In this document: positions 33,605-45,408 of the stretch, in pieces
How the letters are laid out: each line of letters starts with the position of its first letter
How positions within the stretch are numbered: the first letter of the stretch is position 1
Source: Cladorrhinum sp. PSN259
Lineage: Eukaryota; Ascomycota; Sordariomycetes; Sordariales; Podosporaceae
NCBI GenBank assembly: GCA_033725935.1
Contig: MU867073.1
Location: 620,001-684,000 of the forward strand
DNA length: 64,000 bases
Reading direction: 5' to 3'
The notes under the pieces: model-generated
What the model was told of the DNA's origin: nothing
Seen by the model: the letters and a program-made list of their open reading frames with translations, nothing else
The model's database searches: none
Position numbers and translations under genes: made by a program

Positions 33605-35401
33605 ATGTCGTCCTCAGAAGAGAAGGGCCATATCGGCACTCCTGAGAAGGAGGCGCCACCCCACTTCGCTGCCGGCGACACCGGCGACACCGGCGACAAC
33701 CGCGAGGACGATTTCTGGACTCGCAATGGCCTCAACCTCCGCTCCTTCCAGAAGCGTGACAGTGGTGCCGGCTCCATCGACTCGCTCGACCGGTCCATGA
33801 AGACTCGCCATCTGCACATGATTGCCATTGGTGGTTCCATCGGTGCTGGTTTCTTTGTTGGTTCCGGAAAGGCCCTCGCTACTGGCGGCCCTGCTACTCT
33901 CCTCATCGATTTCTCGATTATTGGTATCATGATGTTCAACACGGTCTACGCTCTCGGTGAACTCGCTGTCATGTTCCCCGTCTCTGGTGGCTTCTATACC
34001 TACTCTACTCGGTTCATTGATCCTTCCTGGGGTTTCGCCATGGGCTGGAACTACGTCATGCAATGGGCCGTCGTCGTGCCACTTGAACTGACAGTCTGCG
34101 GTATTACTGTCCAATATTGGAGAGACGATATTAGTGTCGGTAAGTTTTGAATGCTTCCATGATTCATGCGAATTTCAAACAAAGTGAGCTAACTTGTTCT
34201 CTTTTTTTCAATCGCAGGTGTCTGGATTACAGTGTTCCTCGTCGCCATTATGATCATCAACGTCTTCGGAACCCTTGGATATGCTGAGGAGGAGTTCTGG
34301 TCATCTGTTATCAAGCTTGGAGCGACCGTTGTCTTCATGATCTTGGCCATCGTCCTCGTCTGCGGTGGTGGTCCCTCCGGTTCTAGATACGACAGCTACT
34401 CTGGCGGCAAGCTTTGGCAAGATCCCGGTGCGTTTGCCAACGGTTTCCGTGGCTTCTGCTCCGTCTTCGTCACTGCTGCTTTCTCCTTCTCCGGTACCGA
34501 GCTTGTCGGTCTTGCTGCTGCTGAGGCTCGCAATCCCGTCAAGTCCCTTCCCGGTGCTATCAAGCAGGTCTTCTGGCGTATCACCCTCTTCTACATCTTG
34601 GGTCTTACTTTCATCGGCCTCCTAATCCCCCACGATGACGAGTCCCTCCTCGGCAACGGCAGCCTCATCGATGTCCATGCCTCCCCCTTCGTCCTTGTCG
34701 GCAAGTACGCCAACCTCAAGGGCTTCGACTCGTTCATGAACGTCATTATCCTCATCTCCGTCTTGTCCATTGGTGTCTCCGGTGTCTACGGTGGTTCCCG
34801 TACCCTCACTGCTCTTGCCCAGCAGGGTTACGCTCCCAAGATCTTCACGTACATCGATCGCTCCGGCCGCCCTCTCATGTCTGTGCTCTTCGTCCTCGCC
34901 TTCGCTCCTCTCGCCTACATCAACCTTTCCGCTGATGGCCCGACCGTCTTCGACTGGCTCCTCTCTCTTTCCGGTCTCGCCGCCCTCTTCACCTGGGGCT
35001 CCATTTGCTTGGCTCATATCCGCTTCCGCAAGGCTTGGCTCCGTCAGGGCCACACCCTCGATGAGATCCCCTTCAAGGCTGTTGGTGGTGTTTGGGGCTC
35101 CTATCTCGGCCTTGCCCTCAACATCCTCGTCCTGATCGCCACCTTCTACACCTCCATTTGCCCCGTTGGCGGCGGCTACAACGATGCCGAGGGCTTCTTC
35201 AAGGGCTACATGGCCATGCCCGTCGTCATCCTTTTCTGGGTTATTGGTTACCTCTGGAAGCGCAGTGCATGGCTCCGCACCGACCAGATCGATGTCGACA
35301 CCGGCCGCCGTGAACTCCCTTGGGACGAGATCAACGAGTGGCGCGCCCAGCTCGCTGCCATGCCCGCATGGAAGAGAGTTCTCCACACCGTCTTCGTATA
35401 A
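33605..35401 (+). CDS. General amino-acid permease (YAT family, APC superfamily)
   Basis: This plasma-membrane proton-coupled amino-acid importer has 572 residues in two exons (33605-34139, 34218-35401; intron 78 bp). The N-terminal tail is acidic and soluble. The first helix carries the family signature KTRHLHMIAIGGSIGAGFFV, where GSIGAG is the substrate-binding break. Twelve hydrophobic helices follow, with the conserved segment AFSFSGTELVGLAAAEARNP in helix 6 and GVSGVYGGSRTL later. The cytoplasmic C-terminus WRAQLAAMPAWKRVLHTVFV is short. Codons end almost always in C or T, unlike most neighbours, which suggests high expression. As a result the antisense strand stays open over 300 codons; that frame is a shadow. 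GATA motifs upstream would fit nitrogen control, but this is inference. Substrate range cannot be read from sequence. Confidence 0.95.
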
Positions 35402-36193
35402 AATCATGTATGATAGAGTTGTTCGCGGCGCGAATAGATTCTCATCATCATTATTATCATTTTGGTGTTTGTCTATATAACTCATACAGCGGGGAGGGTT
35501 GGTTGAGCCAATGATTTTCCATGTTTTACTCAATGGGGGTTGATGTATATGTAATGTTTTTCAGGATGATGGGAAGAAGGTATATCTGACAACCGGATAT
35601 GTTTTTATGAACATTATGGCAAATGGATATCCTAGGATCTGGGCAAGGGTGAATGAAGGGGGGGGGGGGTGAGGTGTAGTTTGTGTTTTTTCTTGATACC
35701 ACATAACTTGTTTTTTGCTGTTGATGTCGTCGAGTACATGGCGAAAAAGAAGAAAAGAATCCAATCTGTGCATTATGCACATATACATACTTCACTTTCA
35801 TTCTCTCGTGACTTATGATGTGACTACTGTACACAGACTGAGATTGAGCTACGATACGACACCAGAACTCGGATCAATCACCAGAGAGCTGACGTCTGTT
35901 CCACTTGAACGTCAACGGGCTTCAATGTCATAGGTAGATCATCATTGTGTCTCTTTCTGATGATGATGATGATGAGGTGGCAAAGATATAAACGACAAAC
36001 AAAAATCGCGGATGGAACGGGAATACAGGACGGGAAACCATGAAGACGGGTGGGCGGGAATCCTGAAGGGAGTTGAATTTTGTATTTTAGTGTAGACAAA
36101 GTGAGTGTTACTTGATGTCATTGGGTTTTTTGAGCCACTTGAGTCTGTGCCGTGGAAGACCGGGGGGGGGGGGGGGGGGGCGGGCGGGGGGGG

Positions 36194-36232
<39 letters not shown>

Positions 36233-37592
36233 GGGGGTGGCGGGGGGGGGGGGGGGGGGGGGGCGGGGGAGGGCGNNNNNNNNNNCCATCAGGTTTTTTT
36301 TTTTTTTTTTTTGTTTTTCCAAAATTTTTTTTTACTTTATGTTTTTGGGTTTTTTTCCCCACTTTTGTCTTGGCCGGGGAAAAAAAACCCCCCCCCCCCC
36401 CCCCCCCCAATTCTTTGTCTCTTTGTTTCTTTTCAGGTTTTGTGCAGGGGTTTTTTTTTACGAAAGTGAGTTTGTAATTGAGTGACACGGGTGTGTTTCC
36501 TTTTTTGAGAAAGGACATAAGAGGGACTATGAGAGGGACTATGAGAGGTTATGTCCGGTTGTGTAGGGTAGGTAAGTGTATGTAAGTGTAGGTATGTAAG
36601 TGTATTTGTAGGGTACGTAGCGTACGGGTGAACGAATTTATGTCCGCTTTGATAAGAATGGATGATTAATTTGTAAATGGGATTTTGGAATGTGAAGGAG
36701 GTGAGATGAATGATTTTTGTAATTAGATTTTTTTTTTTTTAAAAAAAAAAAAAAAAATTTTTTTGGTGATTGGATTCGGGAGTCAGATGAGATTGATTTA
36801 TGATTGGATTTTGTAAGAGGGTGATATGAAATGCTACATAGGATTTGGAATGAGTGGTATGTACATAAATGATGGACGGGATTTGTAAGTAATTTGTGAG
36901 CAAATAAAATTAGTCAGAATCTGCGAAGAGATGGCATATATGATTTAGGAATTAATTAATTATGTAATGGAGCGAAACTTGGTAAGTATAGCATCTCTCT
37001 CTATCTCGCATTTTCTCCTAAACCCTGTTGATGATTGATAAGAGTCGATTTTGAGATTACGTATGTACCTCCATGTCCTATCTATTAAATCCCTTTTTGA
37101 ATAGATATGTGTAGGTATATGTTGGATCTTGGCGGTATGGATGGAAGTTCCTTGTTGATGTATAGCTTGAGGGTAGATTTACAATACGCCCAAGAGTAAT
37201 AAAATTGCCGGTGGTGGTCGGGGTGAGTTGGTTACGGAGTTCAATGGCACTAAATAGTGAATTTGGAGTCGACCTTTTAGTTTTAAGCAGCTCAGGTTCT
37301 TGTCATGTACCGAGCAGTTGGTCTGGATGAGCAGATTAGAGTAAAGGAGCTCGGGGCAACCTTGGATTTCTTGATGCAATGAATTATAGAATTTCTTTTT
37401 GAGAAAAACCCCTTCCAATTGCTTATTTTCAACAGTGAGAGACTCTCACTCAGAGTCGTCTGTTTGTGGTATTCAAGCATCATCCCAAGCGCCAAGCGCA
37501 TGGTCCTCGCCCCACCCACACGTAAAACTCTTCACTCAGAGCAATCCACAGATATCCAAGCAATGTGAACCTCTTTCTCAACAGATGAACAA
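35402..37592. other. Low-complexity intergenic region with assembly gap 2
   Basis: This stretch has the permease 3' region, then the second N gap (36160-36410), then about 1.1 kb of AT-rich sequence. At 36518-36551 AGAGGGACTATG is repeated. At 36565-36630 there is a GTAGGTA/GTAAGTGTA-rich tract, and at 36728-36765 a T12-A17-T7 run. No gene is supported before the tRNA. Confidence 0.5.
36160..36410. other. Assembly gap (10 N) within poly-G / poly-C tracts
   Basis: Ten N at 36276-36285 follow about 110 nearly pure G and precede poly-T and a C21 run. Frames through it give only poly-Gly/Pro. The pattern matches the first gap and is most likely artefact. The true sequence is unknown. Confidence 0.85.
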
Positions 37593-37671
37593 GGTCCGCT
37601 GGCGTAATGGCAGCGCGTCTGACTACGACGAGTAAATCAGGAGGTTCCAGGTTCGACCCCTGGGCGGATCG
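37593..37671 (+). tRNA. tRNA-Arg (anticodon ACG) with a 7-nt intron
   Basis: A full cloverleaf can be drawn. The acceptor stem GGTCCGC pairs with GCGGATC and the discriminator base is G. The D stem GCGT/GCGC closes a loop with GG. The anticodon stem is TCTGA/TCAGG and the T arm is CCAGG-TTCGACC-CCTGG. The anticodon loop is 14 nt (CTACGACGAGTAAA), seven too long. Placing an intron after position 37 leaves the loop CTACGAA with anticodon ACG, which reads CGN Arg codons after A34-to-inosine editing. The mature tRNA is 72 nt before CCA. Box A and box B sequences are present. Confidence 0.93.
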
Positions 37672-37681
37672 TTGGTTGTGA

Positions 37682-37728
37682 GGCTGCCGATCACGAATAT
37701 TCTGAACCGGCAGCCACAGACTTTTTTT
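37682..37728 (+). terminator. Hairpin plus T7 downstream of tRNA-Arg (Pol III stop)
   Basis: A perfect 8-bp inverted repeat (GGCTGCCG at 37682-37689, CGGCAGCC at 37708-37715) is followed six bases later by T7 at 37722-37728. Pol III ends at T runs, and no run of four or more T lies between the tRNA and this site. The primary trailer would therefore be about 50 nt. The hairpin's role is inferred. Confidence 0.5.
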
Positions 37729-37781
37729 CCCGAGTTATTTTCATCCTGACATGACCTGGCCTGGATAACAGAATGTTTGGC

Positions 37782-39828
37782 TCATGATCTGAAGTCGGCG
37801 CTCTCGTTGTGCAAGATTGAGTCCTTCCTGTCCAGCAGCGTCCCCGGGCTGGACATGCGCTGTGCAATATCTTGCAGTGACTTGTCAAAGTCTCTTCTCA
37901 CTTCGACCACTGTGCGGAGGTGGTCAAGTCTGAGCGGCTCTCCCTTGTGTCGGGCGATGGTACGTGCCGTGTGTACTGCGTACGATATCTCGCGCCCGTT
38001 GAGACGCTCGGTGAGAAGCTCATCGATGTCTTCGTTAATATCCATGTCGATGTGCTCTGGTGGGATTGGTGTCAAATATTGCATCCACAGTTGCCGGCGC
38101 GTCTCCATGTCTGGTGGTCCGTATCCGAGTGCGAGATGAATACGGGACTTCATGGCTGGATCGAATGTCTTGACGCGGTTTGTGGTGAGGAAAACCATGC
38201 CGGAGAAGAATTCAAGGTGTTTGAGGAATACTGGGAAACGGTCAGCCGGGGCCAAAATATTTGGGAAGAAAATGCAAGAAAACATACCGGCCACAAGAGC
38301 ATTTCTCTCCTGGCTTCCTGGAGCGTCCCCTCGCCTCTCGAGGAAGACGTCTGCTTCATCGAGAAGGAGGACTGCGTTCCACCTCGTTCCGTAATGAAGA
38401 AGACGCTTCAGCCTGACTTCAAACTCGGATGGCCAGTTGTCCTTGTTGAGTTCGTCAAGACTGCTGGGAAGCAGAAGCCTTTTTGTTGCCTCGGCAGAGG
38501 TTTCTGTCATGTCAGTTAGTTCCAGTTTACCTAAAAGTTGGAACGAACTCACCGGCAGTCAGGGTCTTGCCGGACCCTGGACTTCCATGCAAGAGAATGA
38601 CCAAGCCCTTTCCTTTCTGTTGTGCCTGGTCTCGGGCATTGCCGGGGAAGACGTGGGACTCAACCAGGGCACGCAGGGTAAGCTTCTGAGATTCCTTCAA
38701 TAGCAACCTATCCCATACCTCGTCCTTCCATGTGATCTCACTAAGATTGTCAACATAGTATCTGCACCACACCTTGCGAGAGGGCGAGAATCCGTAAGCA
38801 AAAGGTTGAGCGAGCAGAGGATCGGCTTCATCATTCTTCCTGATACTTGCTCGATTCAAGACTATCTCCTCGTCGATGAGGATTCTGTCCAGAACCACCC
38901 GTCCTAATTCGGTGAAAGGCAACCAGTACCCGCTTGATTCGGGCAAATCCTCGCCATAATAACTATAGGGCGGTTCTTTCAGATACTGAGCAAGTCCATC
39001 GTAATGCATTAGCTGTATTCCTTTCAAGTTGAGAAACCTCCTGCCACGTTCCCGTAACCTTTCCATGAGGCGAGATCTCTCCTCCTCATCCCTGGACCAG
39101 AACTCGATCGGATACACGGGAAGGGAGGAGATAACTGCAGGATTATCACCTCCAAAGTAGGCTTTTTGTCTGATATTGACAGTGCGCGTGGTGTCTCCTT
39201 TTATGTTCCCGTTGTAATCAGTGTACTGGCAGTAGACATGGCAGATCTTCCCTGCGCTAGTGTACTCTTCATAGGCCGTTTTGATGCAACGCAACAGCCA
39301 GGGGTGGCCATTCTCTTCCATGTAAAGCAGACTGCCGGGAACGAAGATGGACCAGAGGGTGGCGTAGGTGACTTTGCCACTTTCCATGGTGGATAGCAGT
39401 CTATCCCTGGCCGGGCCGAGCTCTGACTTCATGAAGTCAAACAGCAATCCGAGATGCAGACGAACATCATCATCGTCTGTTGTTTTGCGGAGGGCGTCCA
39501 AGCCATCCCAGTGATGTATCAGCATTTGGAATGGGGTCTCCATCTCGACGGGCTGCTCAAAGTTGGAAGGGACCGAGGGATGGGATTTGATGACATCTCG
39601 AAAGGCACGCAGGATGAAGGGCGACTGAACTGCCAAGATGGTATTTTCTCTTCGTTGGTTTTTAGAAAAGACCTGCCAGACCACGAGCGCGTACTCGCGG
39701 TTCCCGCTCGCGTCGTCGACTGCGTAGGCGGCATTGAGGCCATTAACGAGGGTGTCTTCCTCTTGGTCCTTTTTGTTGATTCGTCTTTGGTAGACTCGGT
39801 GCTCGGGGCGTTTCCCAAATTCGGCCAT
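37782..39828 (-). CDS. DUF7025-type AAA+ ATPase, paralogue 1
   Basis: A 646-residue protein is encoded by three exons (39828-38553, 38503-38288, 38230-37782; introns 49 and 57 bp). The open frame reaches further upstream only from a TTG, so ATG 39828 is taken. The N-terminal two-thirds have the fungal DUF7025 layout, with YALVVWQVFSKNQRR, TLWSIFVPGSLLY and the strand pair RTVNIRQKAYFGG/ISSLPVYPIEFW. The AAA core is complete: Walker A HGSPGSGKTLTAE (made across intron 1), Walker B AVLLLDEADVFLERRG, sensor 1 FLTTNRVKTFD and arginine finger AMKSRIHLAL, followed by the lid helix. This family is greatly expanded in filamentous ascomycetes, and its function is unknown. The second intron is 57 bp and keeps frame, so it can be overlooked. 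It is divergent from the NACHT gene, with 315 bp between starts. Confidence 0.88.
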
Positions 39829-40143
39829 TTTTAACAGGTGCCGGTGATTCGTCTCAGATGAAGCTTTGTGGCAAAATGAAATTCCCAGGTCTTGCAAGAC
39901 GTACGTTTAACGGGAAGGCGTAGCTCACTTTTGATAGGAGGGGAGGACAGGCACCCAACCCCTCTCGCTTGGGCACCTAAGCAAGCATTGGTCTAAAATC
40001 TGACTGCAGGCAGATATGGACGCATCCCGTCCTTCATGATTGGTCTGATTATGGTGGTTCAATGGTGAAATTCCCCACTTTGCCTCCTGTATTAACAATG
40101 GAAACCTCCTTCCTCATCATTGACACCAAAAAGCGCACCCAAA
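39829..40143. other. Divergent promoter between AAA paralogue 1 and the NACHT gene
   Basis: A 315-bp region separates the two start codons, so the pair may be co-regulated. No repeat or clear core element is visible. Confidence 0.5.
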
Positions 40144-43100
40144 ATGACATCGACAGGAGAGCTTTTCTCCGCAGCTGTTGAAGAGCTTTTGTTTGAAGTA
40201 GCCCGCCATGATGCAAAGGGCCCTTTCTTTGCCGCCATCAAGGAACTCAAGGAACAGCAGCAACGCGACCCTGTGGCCTTCAAAGAGCAACAACAATCGA
40301 AGCAATGCGCAGAGGAACTCCGCGGCTTCCTACAACATGCGTCCGTAAAGCGGAAACACGGCAATACCTTCAAAGTGGTGACCAAACTCGAACCTTTCAT
40401 TTCGTCCCTATGCAAGATTGCTGGGCTCTGCGAGAGTATTCTCCAAGCAGCGCCCATGGCTGTTGCTGTTGTGTTTTCAGGTGCGCGGGTGCTGCTGGGT
40501 GTGGCAATAAAGATGCAGGAATGCTTTGAGAGCATCCTCGAGGCCATCCAAGACATCGACATTTACCTGCGTTGCTACGAGCGAATCCTCAAGGCGCACT
40601 CCCACAGCCGAGACATGCAGCTCAAGCTGATCACAGCCTACAAGAACGTGCTGCAATTCTGGTGGAAAGCAACAAAGGTTCTCTCAGAGAAAGCAATCAT
40701 ATCTTTGGCAAAGGGAATCTTTCGACCGATAGACCACGAGATTGCAAACTGCCTTCGTCTCATCAAGGCCGATCGCGAGTCAATCCAGTTTCTTGTTGTC
40801 TCGAATGAGGCAGAGCTCAGTTACGAGGCACGGAGTGACAGGATCAAGGATCAGATTCTTCCCTGGGTACGCGCTGGACAAGACCCATCAAAACTCGATG
40901 TTCGCCACGAGCTGGCCGGAAGGCTCCATGTACATCAAGAAGGAACCTGTTCTTGGATTCTCGAAAACCCTGGGTACAAGCAGTGGTACACTTCTTCAGA
41001 AAGCTCGGTCCTCTGGTACAATGCCGCACCTGGATCTGGAAAATCCATCATGGCCTCCAGCATCATCAACCGTCTCAAGCAAGATGACCAAAGGGTCATT
41101 TATCATTTCTGCTCATACGACGATCCAACCCTTCGACAACCCCTCAACATCTTTCGATCGCTGATTCTCCAGCTTCTCAGGCTAGCCGAACGGGTGCCAG
41201 ACAGCATAAAGATGATATGGGAGGAGGAGCAACAGTTTAGCCCAAACCTGAAAAATCCATTTGTCGTCGAGAAGGTGACTCACGAGCTGCTAAAAGTTAT
41301 CCCACGGGTACATGTCGTCATTGATGGTTTGGACGAATGCCTTCATCCCCAGGCAAATGATCAAGGGCCAATACCGTTTTCAGCACTGGGCATGATTGGA
41401 AGTCTGGTCTCATTGGGATCTGAACGTCACGGAATTGCCAAATGGTTTTTTACAAGCAGGAAGGAAGGGCCAACCGAGTCCTCGATGCTGAAGCTAAATG
41501 CTATCGAAGTAACGCCGACAACAGAGGACCTGCACTCGGATATCACGTCCTACATCACCGACCGCCTTCGTGAATCGCAGAGCAAGTGGTGTCGAAAATG
41601 TGTTGCCGATGCAGCAGATGGAAATTTCCTCTACGCCAAGCTCAGGACTGATACGCTACTTCAGGAAGGACTGACATGCGAGGAGGATATCCACGAAGAG
41701 ATGAACACATGGCCAAAAGGCCTGACTGGCTGCTATTTACGCAGTCTTGAGAATTTGAAGAGTCGATCCCCAAGGGAACAGGAGTTTGCCAGGTGAGTCT
41801 CCTTCCAGGTTCATGACCCTGCCATGCTGAATATCGGCTAACCCAACAAAGACGGACCATCCTTATTCTTGTATCAACCATGCAGCCGCTGACACTGGCT
41901 GAGTTACGGGATGCATTGGCAGTCAGATTTGACAGCGCTGACTGGTCTCCCACCCGCCTACCCTCGCTCTCCTTGATCCAAGAACTCTGCGGTTCATTCA
42001 TTTCTCTGGATCGATCAGTCCGTGGCACAGCCGAAAATCCAATCGTCAAGCTCAGCCACAAGTCTGTCCAAGACCTCTTCTCCAGCAACCCAGAGGAGAT
42101 TGGCGCTGCAGAGCATCTTCGGAAATATTTCGTCTCGGCTGATAAAGGGTCACTAGAAATGGGCCGGATTTGTCTGACATACCTGAAATATCAGAGATAT
42201 TGGACTTGGAGTGGGTTGCCCGACGACTTTGAGACCGACCCAGAGCATGCATTTCTGCGATATGCTGCCGTATTCTGGTTCCAGCACCTCAACGATTACC
42301 CGAAACAAACAGCAAAGCTCCGCGAGGAAGTTCGCACCTTCCTCAAGAGTCCGGCTATCTGGTCTTGCGTACGGGTACAGTCCAGAATTGCTGTCTATCT
42401 CTTTACCCGCTATGTTCGCGGCCGCACGCGTGGTTACAGTGTTCGACTTCAAGGCTCCGGGTGGGGCATGGTTGACCACATTCCTACAACAATTCCTCTC
42501 TGGATGGACGAAGACAGCAATGAAAGTGGTGACCAGGAGCTTGTTCGGGAGTTCCATCACTTCATGCTTGAGTGGAGCGAGGCCCTGGCTTCAGGACGCG
42601 ATGCCCTCTTGCGGTGCCCAATGCGCCCATCAGGGGTGGAGATATTCCCTGGACGCTCCAAATTCATGGAAAAGTCAATCAAGAGAGCGGCCATCGGCCC
42701 CCAACTCTCATTACAGGACCGTGATCTGGTGGTGGACAGGATCTACACTGAGAAGGGAGTTTTCAAGGCTCGCCTATTTCACAGAACCACCAGTGCACGA
42801 GCGGACATTAACTGGGCGGTAGCGGCCCCATTTTCCAAGAATCCCGGCCCTTCCGGATCCTTTGTGTTGCCGAATTCAATGTTATCAGACACCTTTGGTC
42901 ATTTACTAACGGACCCTGTCCCCTCTTTGACTGGAGGATTTGGATTCGATCTTGGCAAGCCCGAAGTCGTTATTGCCACAGGACAAGTGAACAAATCGTT
43001 TACGCCGCCTGAAGAGGTGTTAAAGGTCGTCTCCCAGGGTGGCACCACCAATCACTGGTGCATCGAAGCCTTGGTTCGACAACCGGACGTCAGCAAATTG

Positions 43101-44374
43101 GGCAGTGCGGTCGCTCTCAATCTTGGCTTGGTACTTCACCAACCTGAAGCTCCCCCCGAAGAAACTATCAAGGAGATTGATGATAGTTCTGAAAGCGAGT
43201 CTGAAAGCACCGATTCGGATGAGTACGAAGAAGAGGAGGATGAAGACGAAGAAGAAGAGCACGATGAAGAGCCAGACAGTGGATCGGGAGAGGGATCCGG
43301 TCGATCGGACTCATCAAGTGCGGAGAGCGCACCGGATGACGAGACTTGCAAATCGCCCAAGAACATGTTGGTGATTTTGACTCCGAAGGGTGACCCAATC
43401 TGGATTCCCCAATGCTTCACGTCCACTCTTAGGACCCAGCTCACGGGTGCTTTCCATCCGACACAAAACGTTTTTGCATGGATCCTTAACCCTCATGAAC
43501 TTTGCGTTGCAGATATCTCAACTGGCAACGTCAAGAAGTACAAGCTGCCCGAGACACCAAACGAATCCTCCTCTGTCCCATCACCATCGGCCATAGTCAG
43601 AGGTGAGTCTCTTTGTTGCAAAGATTGAAAGAACAATTCATTAACGTTGTCGTAGAACTACAGTTTTCCTCAGACGGCAGTATTTTGCACTACCTGACTA
43701 TCACTTTCCAGGCACAAAATGAAGAACTCACTACTGCCAGGTTGGCGATTTCTGCATTTCATGCGGATTTTGACAGTCAAGACCCAGATTTCAAGGCAAC
43801 AGGGCTGAAAGAATGCTGCAGTCCAGTGATGGTCACATATCAATTCGATCAACCCTTGGAGGATTTGCCTATGCCGCTGGCCACTACTCACTGGGACATC
43901 AAACTCAATACAGTCTACGCACTCCTCCCAGTCTTGAGCTGCAGCGTCAAGGTCCTCAAGATTGGTCTCTTCACTCCCAGCAACGACCAATCTAGTCAGT
44001 CACTGCAGATTCAAACCCTCACCCAAACGGTATTCATTCCATGCTCTTCGAACCGGCGAGGGCCAAAGATTTTGTATCAAACTAGCCCATCCAAGCCAGA
44101 TGACTCTTTATATCTCGTCCTAGATTGTCACGCCGGCCCTAATATTCCAGGCGCAAGTTGGCCGACAGTCATCCGCTGGGCGATACCAAAGGTTGGCGGA
44201 TGGAGAGCGTGGGACGATAACCAGGATGGAAGATGTGAGGAACTCAAGAGAGACCCAACAATTTCGCTACAGCAGATGATTAAGGGATCGTTTGTAGACT
44301 CGAACAGGGTATTTGAGGTGGCTATTCGGGCGGCTTTGGATTATACCAAGAGGGGATTTTTGAGTTGTTTTTGA
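40144..44374 (+). CDS. NACHT-domain STAND protein (fungal NLR)
   Basis: A 1372-residue signal-transducing NTPase is encoded by three exons (40144-41792, 41852-43602, 43656-44374; introns 59 and 53 bp). Residues 1-200 form an all-helical N-terminal domain that, from memory, resembles the DUF7708/Goodbye group found at the head of fungal NLRs. The NACHT core has Walker A YNAAPGSGKSIMAS at about residue 296 and Walker B VHVVIDGLDECL at about 389, with FTSRKEGP as a sensor-1-like strand, and winged-helix-like sequence after it. The C-terminal 700 residues have no ankyrin, TPR or regular WD repeats; strands such as FAWILNPHELCVADISTG suggest an irregular beta-propeller. A 50-residue Ser/Glu/Asp run (43181-43330) divides it. 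Fungal NLRs act in non-self recognition, cell death and symbiont responses; no ligand can be inferred. Confidence 0.88.
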
Positions 44375-44523
44375 GTGCAACGGGGTACACTAGGAAGAGT
44401 CAAGTAAGAGGTACTTTGTACGCTCTCACAGACAGATCTTTTTGAACTACACGCGTATTAGTCCACAAGATCTGAACAACAACCGGGAGTTGCCTTTGTG
44501 ATACGATGTAGCCGAGAATGTAA

Positions 44524-44530
44524 TATAAAG
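44524..44530 (+). promoter_or_regulatory. TATA-like element before the Hce2 gene
   Basis: TATAAAG lies 135 bp upstream of the chosen ATG at 44665 in the 290-bp gap after the NACHT gene. It supports a separate promoter for the Hce2 gene, as inference. Confidence 0.25.
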
Positions 44531-44664
44531 TCGAGACACAACCCCTGAAAGTGATTGCTGCACGAAAGTTAACTTTTGAATTCTTCACGCAAACCGAGTT
44601 TGCAGATTATCAATTAACAAATCAAGACATCAAACTGAGATTCTCTGAGACATTGCTCGGAGAG

Positions 44665-45408
44665 ATGTTGCAACGCACCCGCTGCATCATCGTGATGGGC
44701 CTCCTGTTCATCAGCTGCTCGGCCGTTGCCATTTTTGCGCTTTCTTACAGACACTTTGAAGAATCGTCTACTACGTCTAATACATTGAATTCTTCTATGG
44801 TCATTACATCCGCGCCAGCACAACGACCGCCAGCAGCAACGGAAATTAATCCCTTGGCACTGCACGATGCTAATAACACTTCAAACACCACCACCGGCAC
44901 TCCAAACGACTCGACCATTTCCTCTCCTCCTCCTCCTCCTCCTCCTCCGCCTCTACATACAAACCCAAACAGCCGAAACCTAAAGGTTCCAGTTCGGTCC
45001 GAACAAAACAAGTACTGCTGGACGTCCTACAACACGACGGACGAAACGAGCGACGCGTCCCCGCTCATAACCGATTGCCTCAGACTCGTAGAGAATATCT
45101 CGGAGGGGGGCGAATGGAGTTTTGTAAGCGTCACGCAGCGGACGCTGGCGAGGAAAGAGACCTGTGCTTTTGGGGTCGAGACTGAGGGTGTTTTCAATGG
45201 GGTGTGGGTGCGGATGGGGAACGGGGATTTGATTGATGCTGTTTGGGGGTTGGTTGGGGGACGGAAAGAGGGAGAAGGGGAAGGAGGGGAAGGAGGGGAA
45301 GGAGGACAGAGTAATAAAAAGGTCGGCGGGAAGGGATGGACTGTCTGTCCGGAAAAGACAAATACCTTGGGAGGGGTCATTGTTAGGTGGGGGGTTTATC
45401 ATACTTAG
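44665..45408 (+). CDS. Membrane-anchored Hce2 (Ecp2-like effector) domain protein
   Basis: A 247-residue intronless protein. The frame opens upstream only with GTG, so the ATG at 44665 is used. One hydrophobic segment near residues 8-27 (IIVMGLLFISCSAVAIFALS) has a basic front and no clear cleavage site, so it may be a type II anchor or an uncleaved signal. A Thr/Ser/Asn-rich linker with several N-glycosylation sequons and a Pro9 run follows. The C-terminal half (about 110-245) has the Hce2 pattern known from Cladosporium fulvum Ecp2: YCWTSY, SPLITDCLRL, ETCAFGVE, GNGDLIDAVW and a late Cys followed by VIVRWGVYHT. Four Cys could form two disulfides. A Gly/Glu repeat insert lies before the last strands. 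Hce2 proteins include necrosis-inducing effectors and killer-toxin-like parts; the role here is not known. Confidence 0.75.
   Translation: MLQRTRCIIVMGLLFISCSAVAIFALSYRHFEESSTTSNTLNSSMVITSAPAQRPPAATEINPLALHDANNTSNTTTGTPNDSTISSPPPPPPPPPLHTNPNSRNLKVPVRSEQNKYCWTSYNTTDETSDASPLITDCLRLVENISEGGEWSFVSVTQRTLARKETCAFGVETEGVFNGVWVRMGNGDLIDAVWGLVGGRKEGEGEGGEGGEGGQSNKKVGGKGWTVCPEKTNTLGGVIVRWGVYHT

Noticed and set aside
34622..35533. 303-codon frame antisense to the permease
   Set aside because: It is a shadow of the strong C/T third-base bias of the permease; the encoded sequence is low-complexity Glu/Asp/Val/Gly without motifs.
36105..36518. Glycine- and proline-rich frames over gap 2, and similar ones at 14979-15389 over gap 1
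   Set aside because: They translate homopolymers around N gaps and are artefacts.
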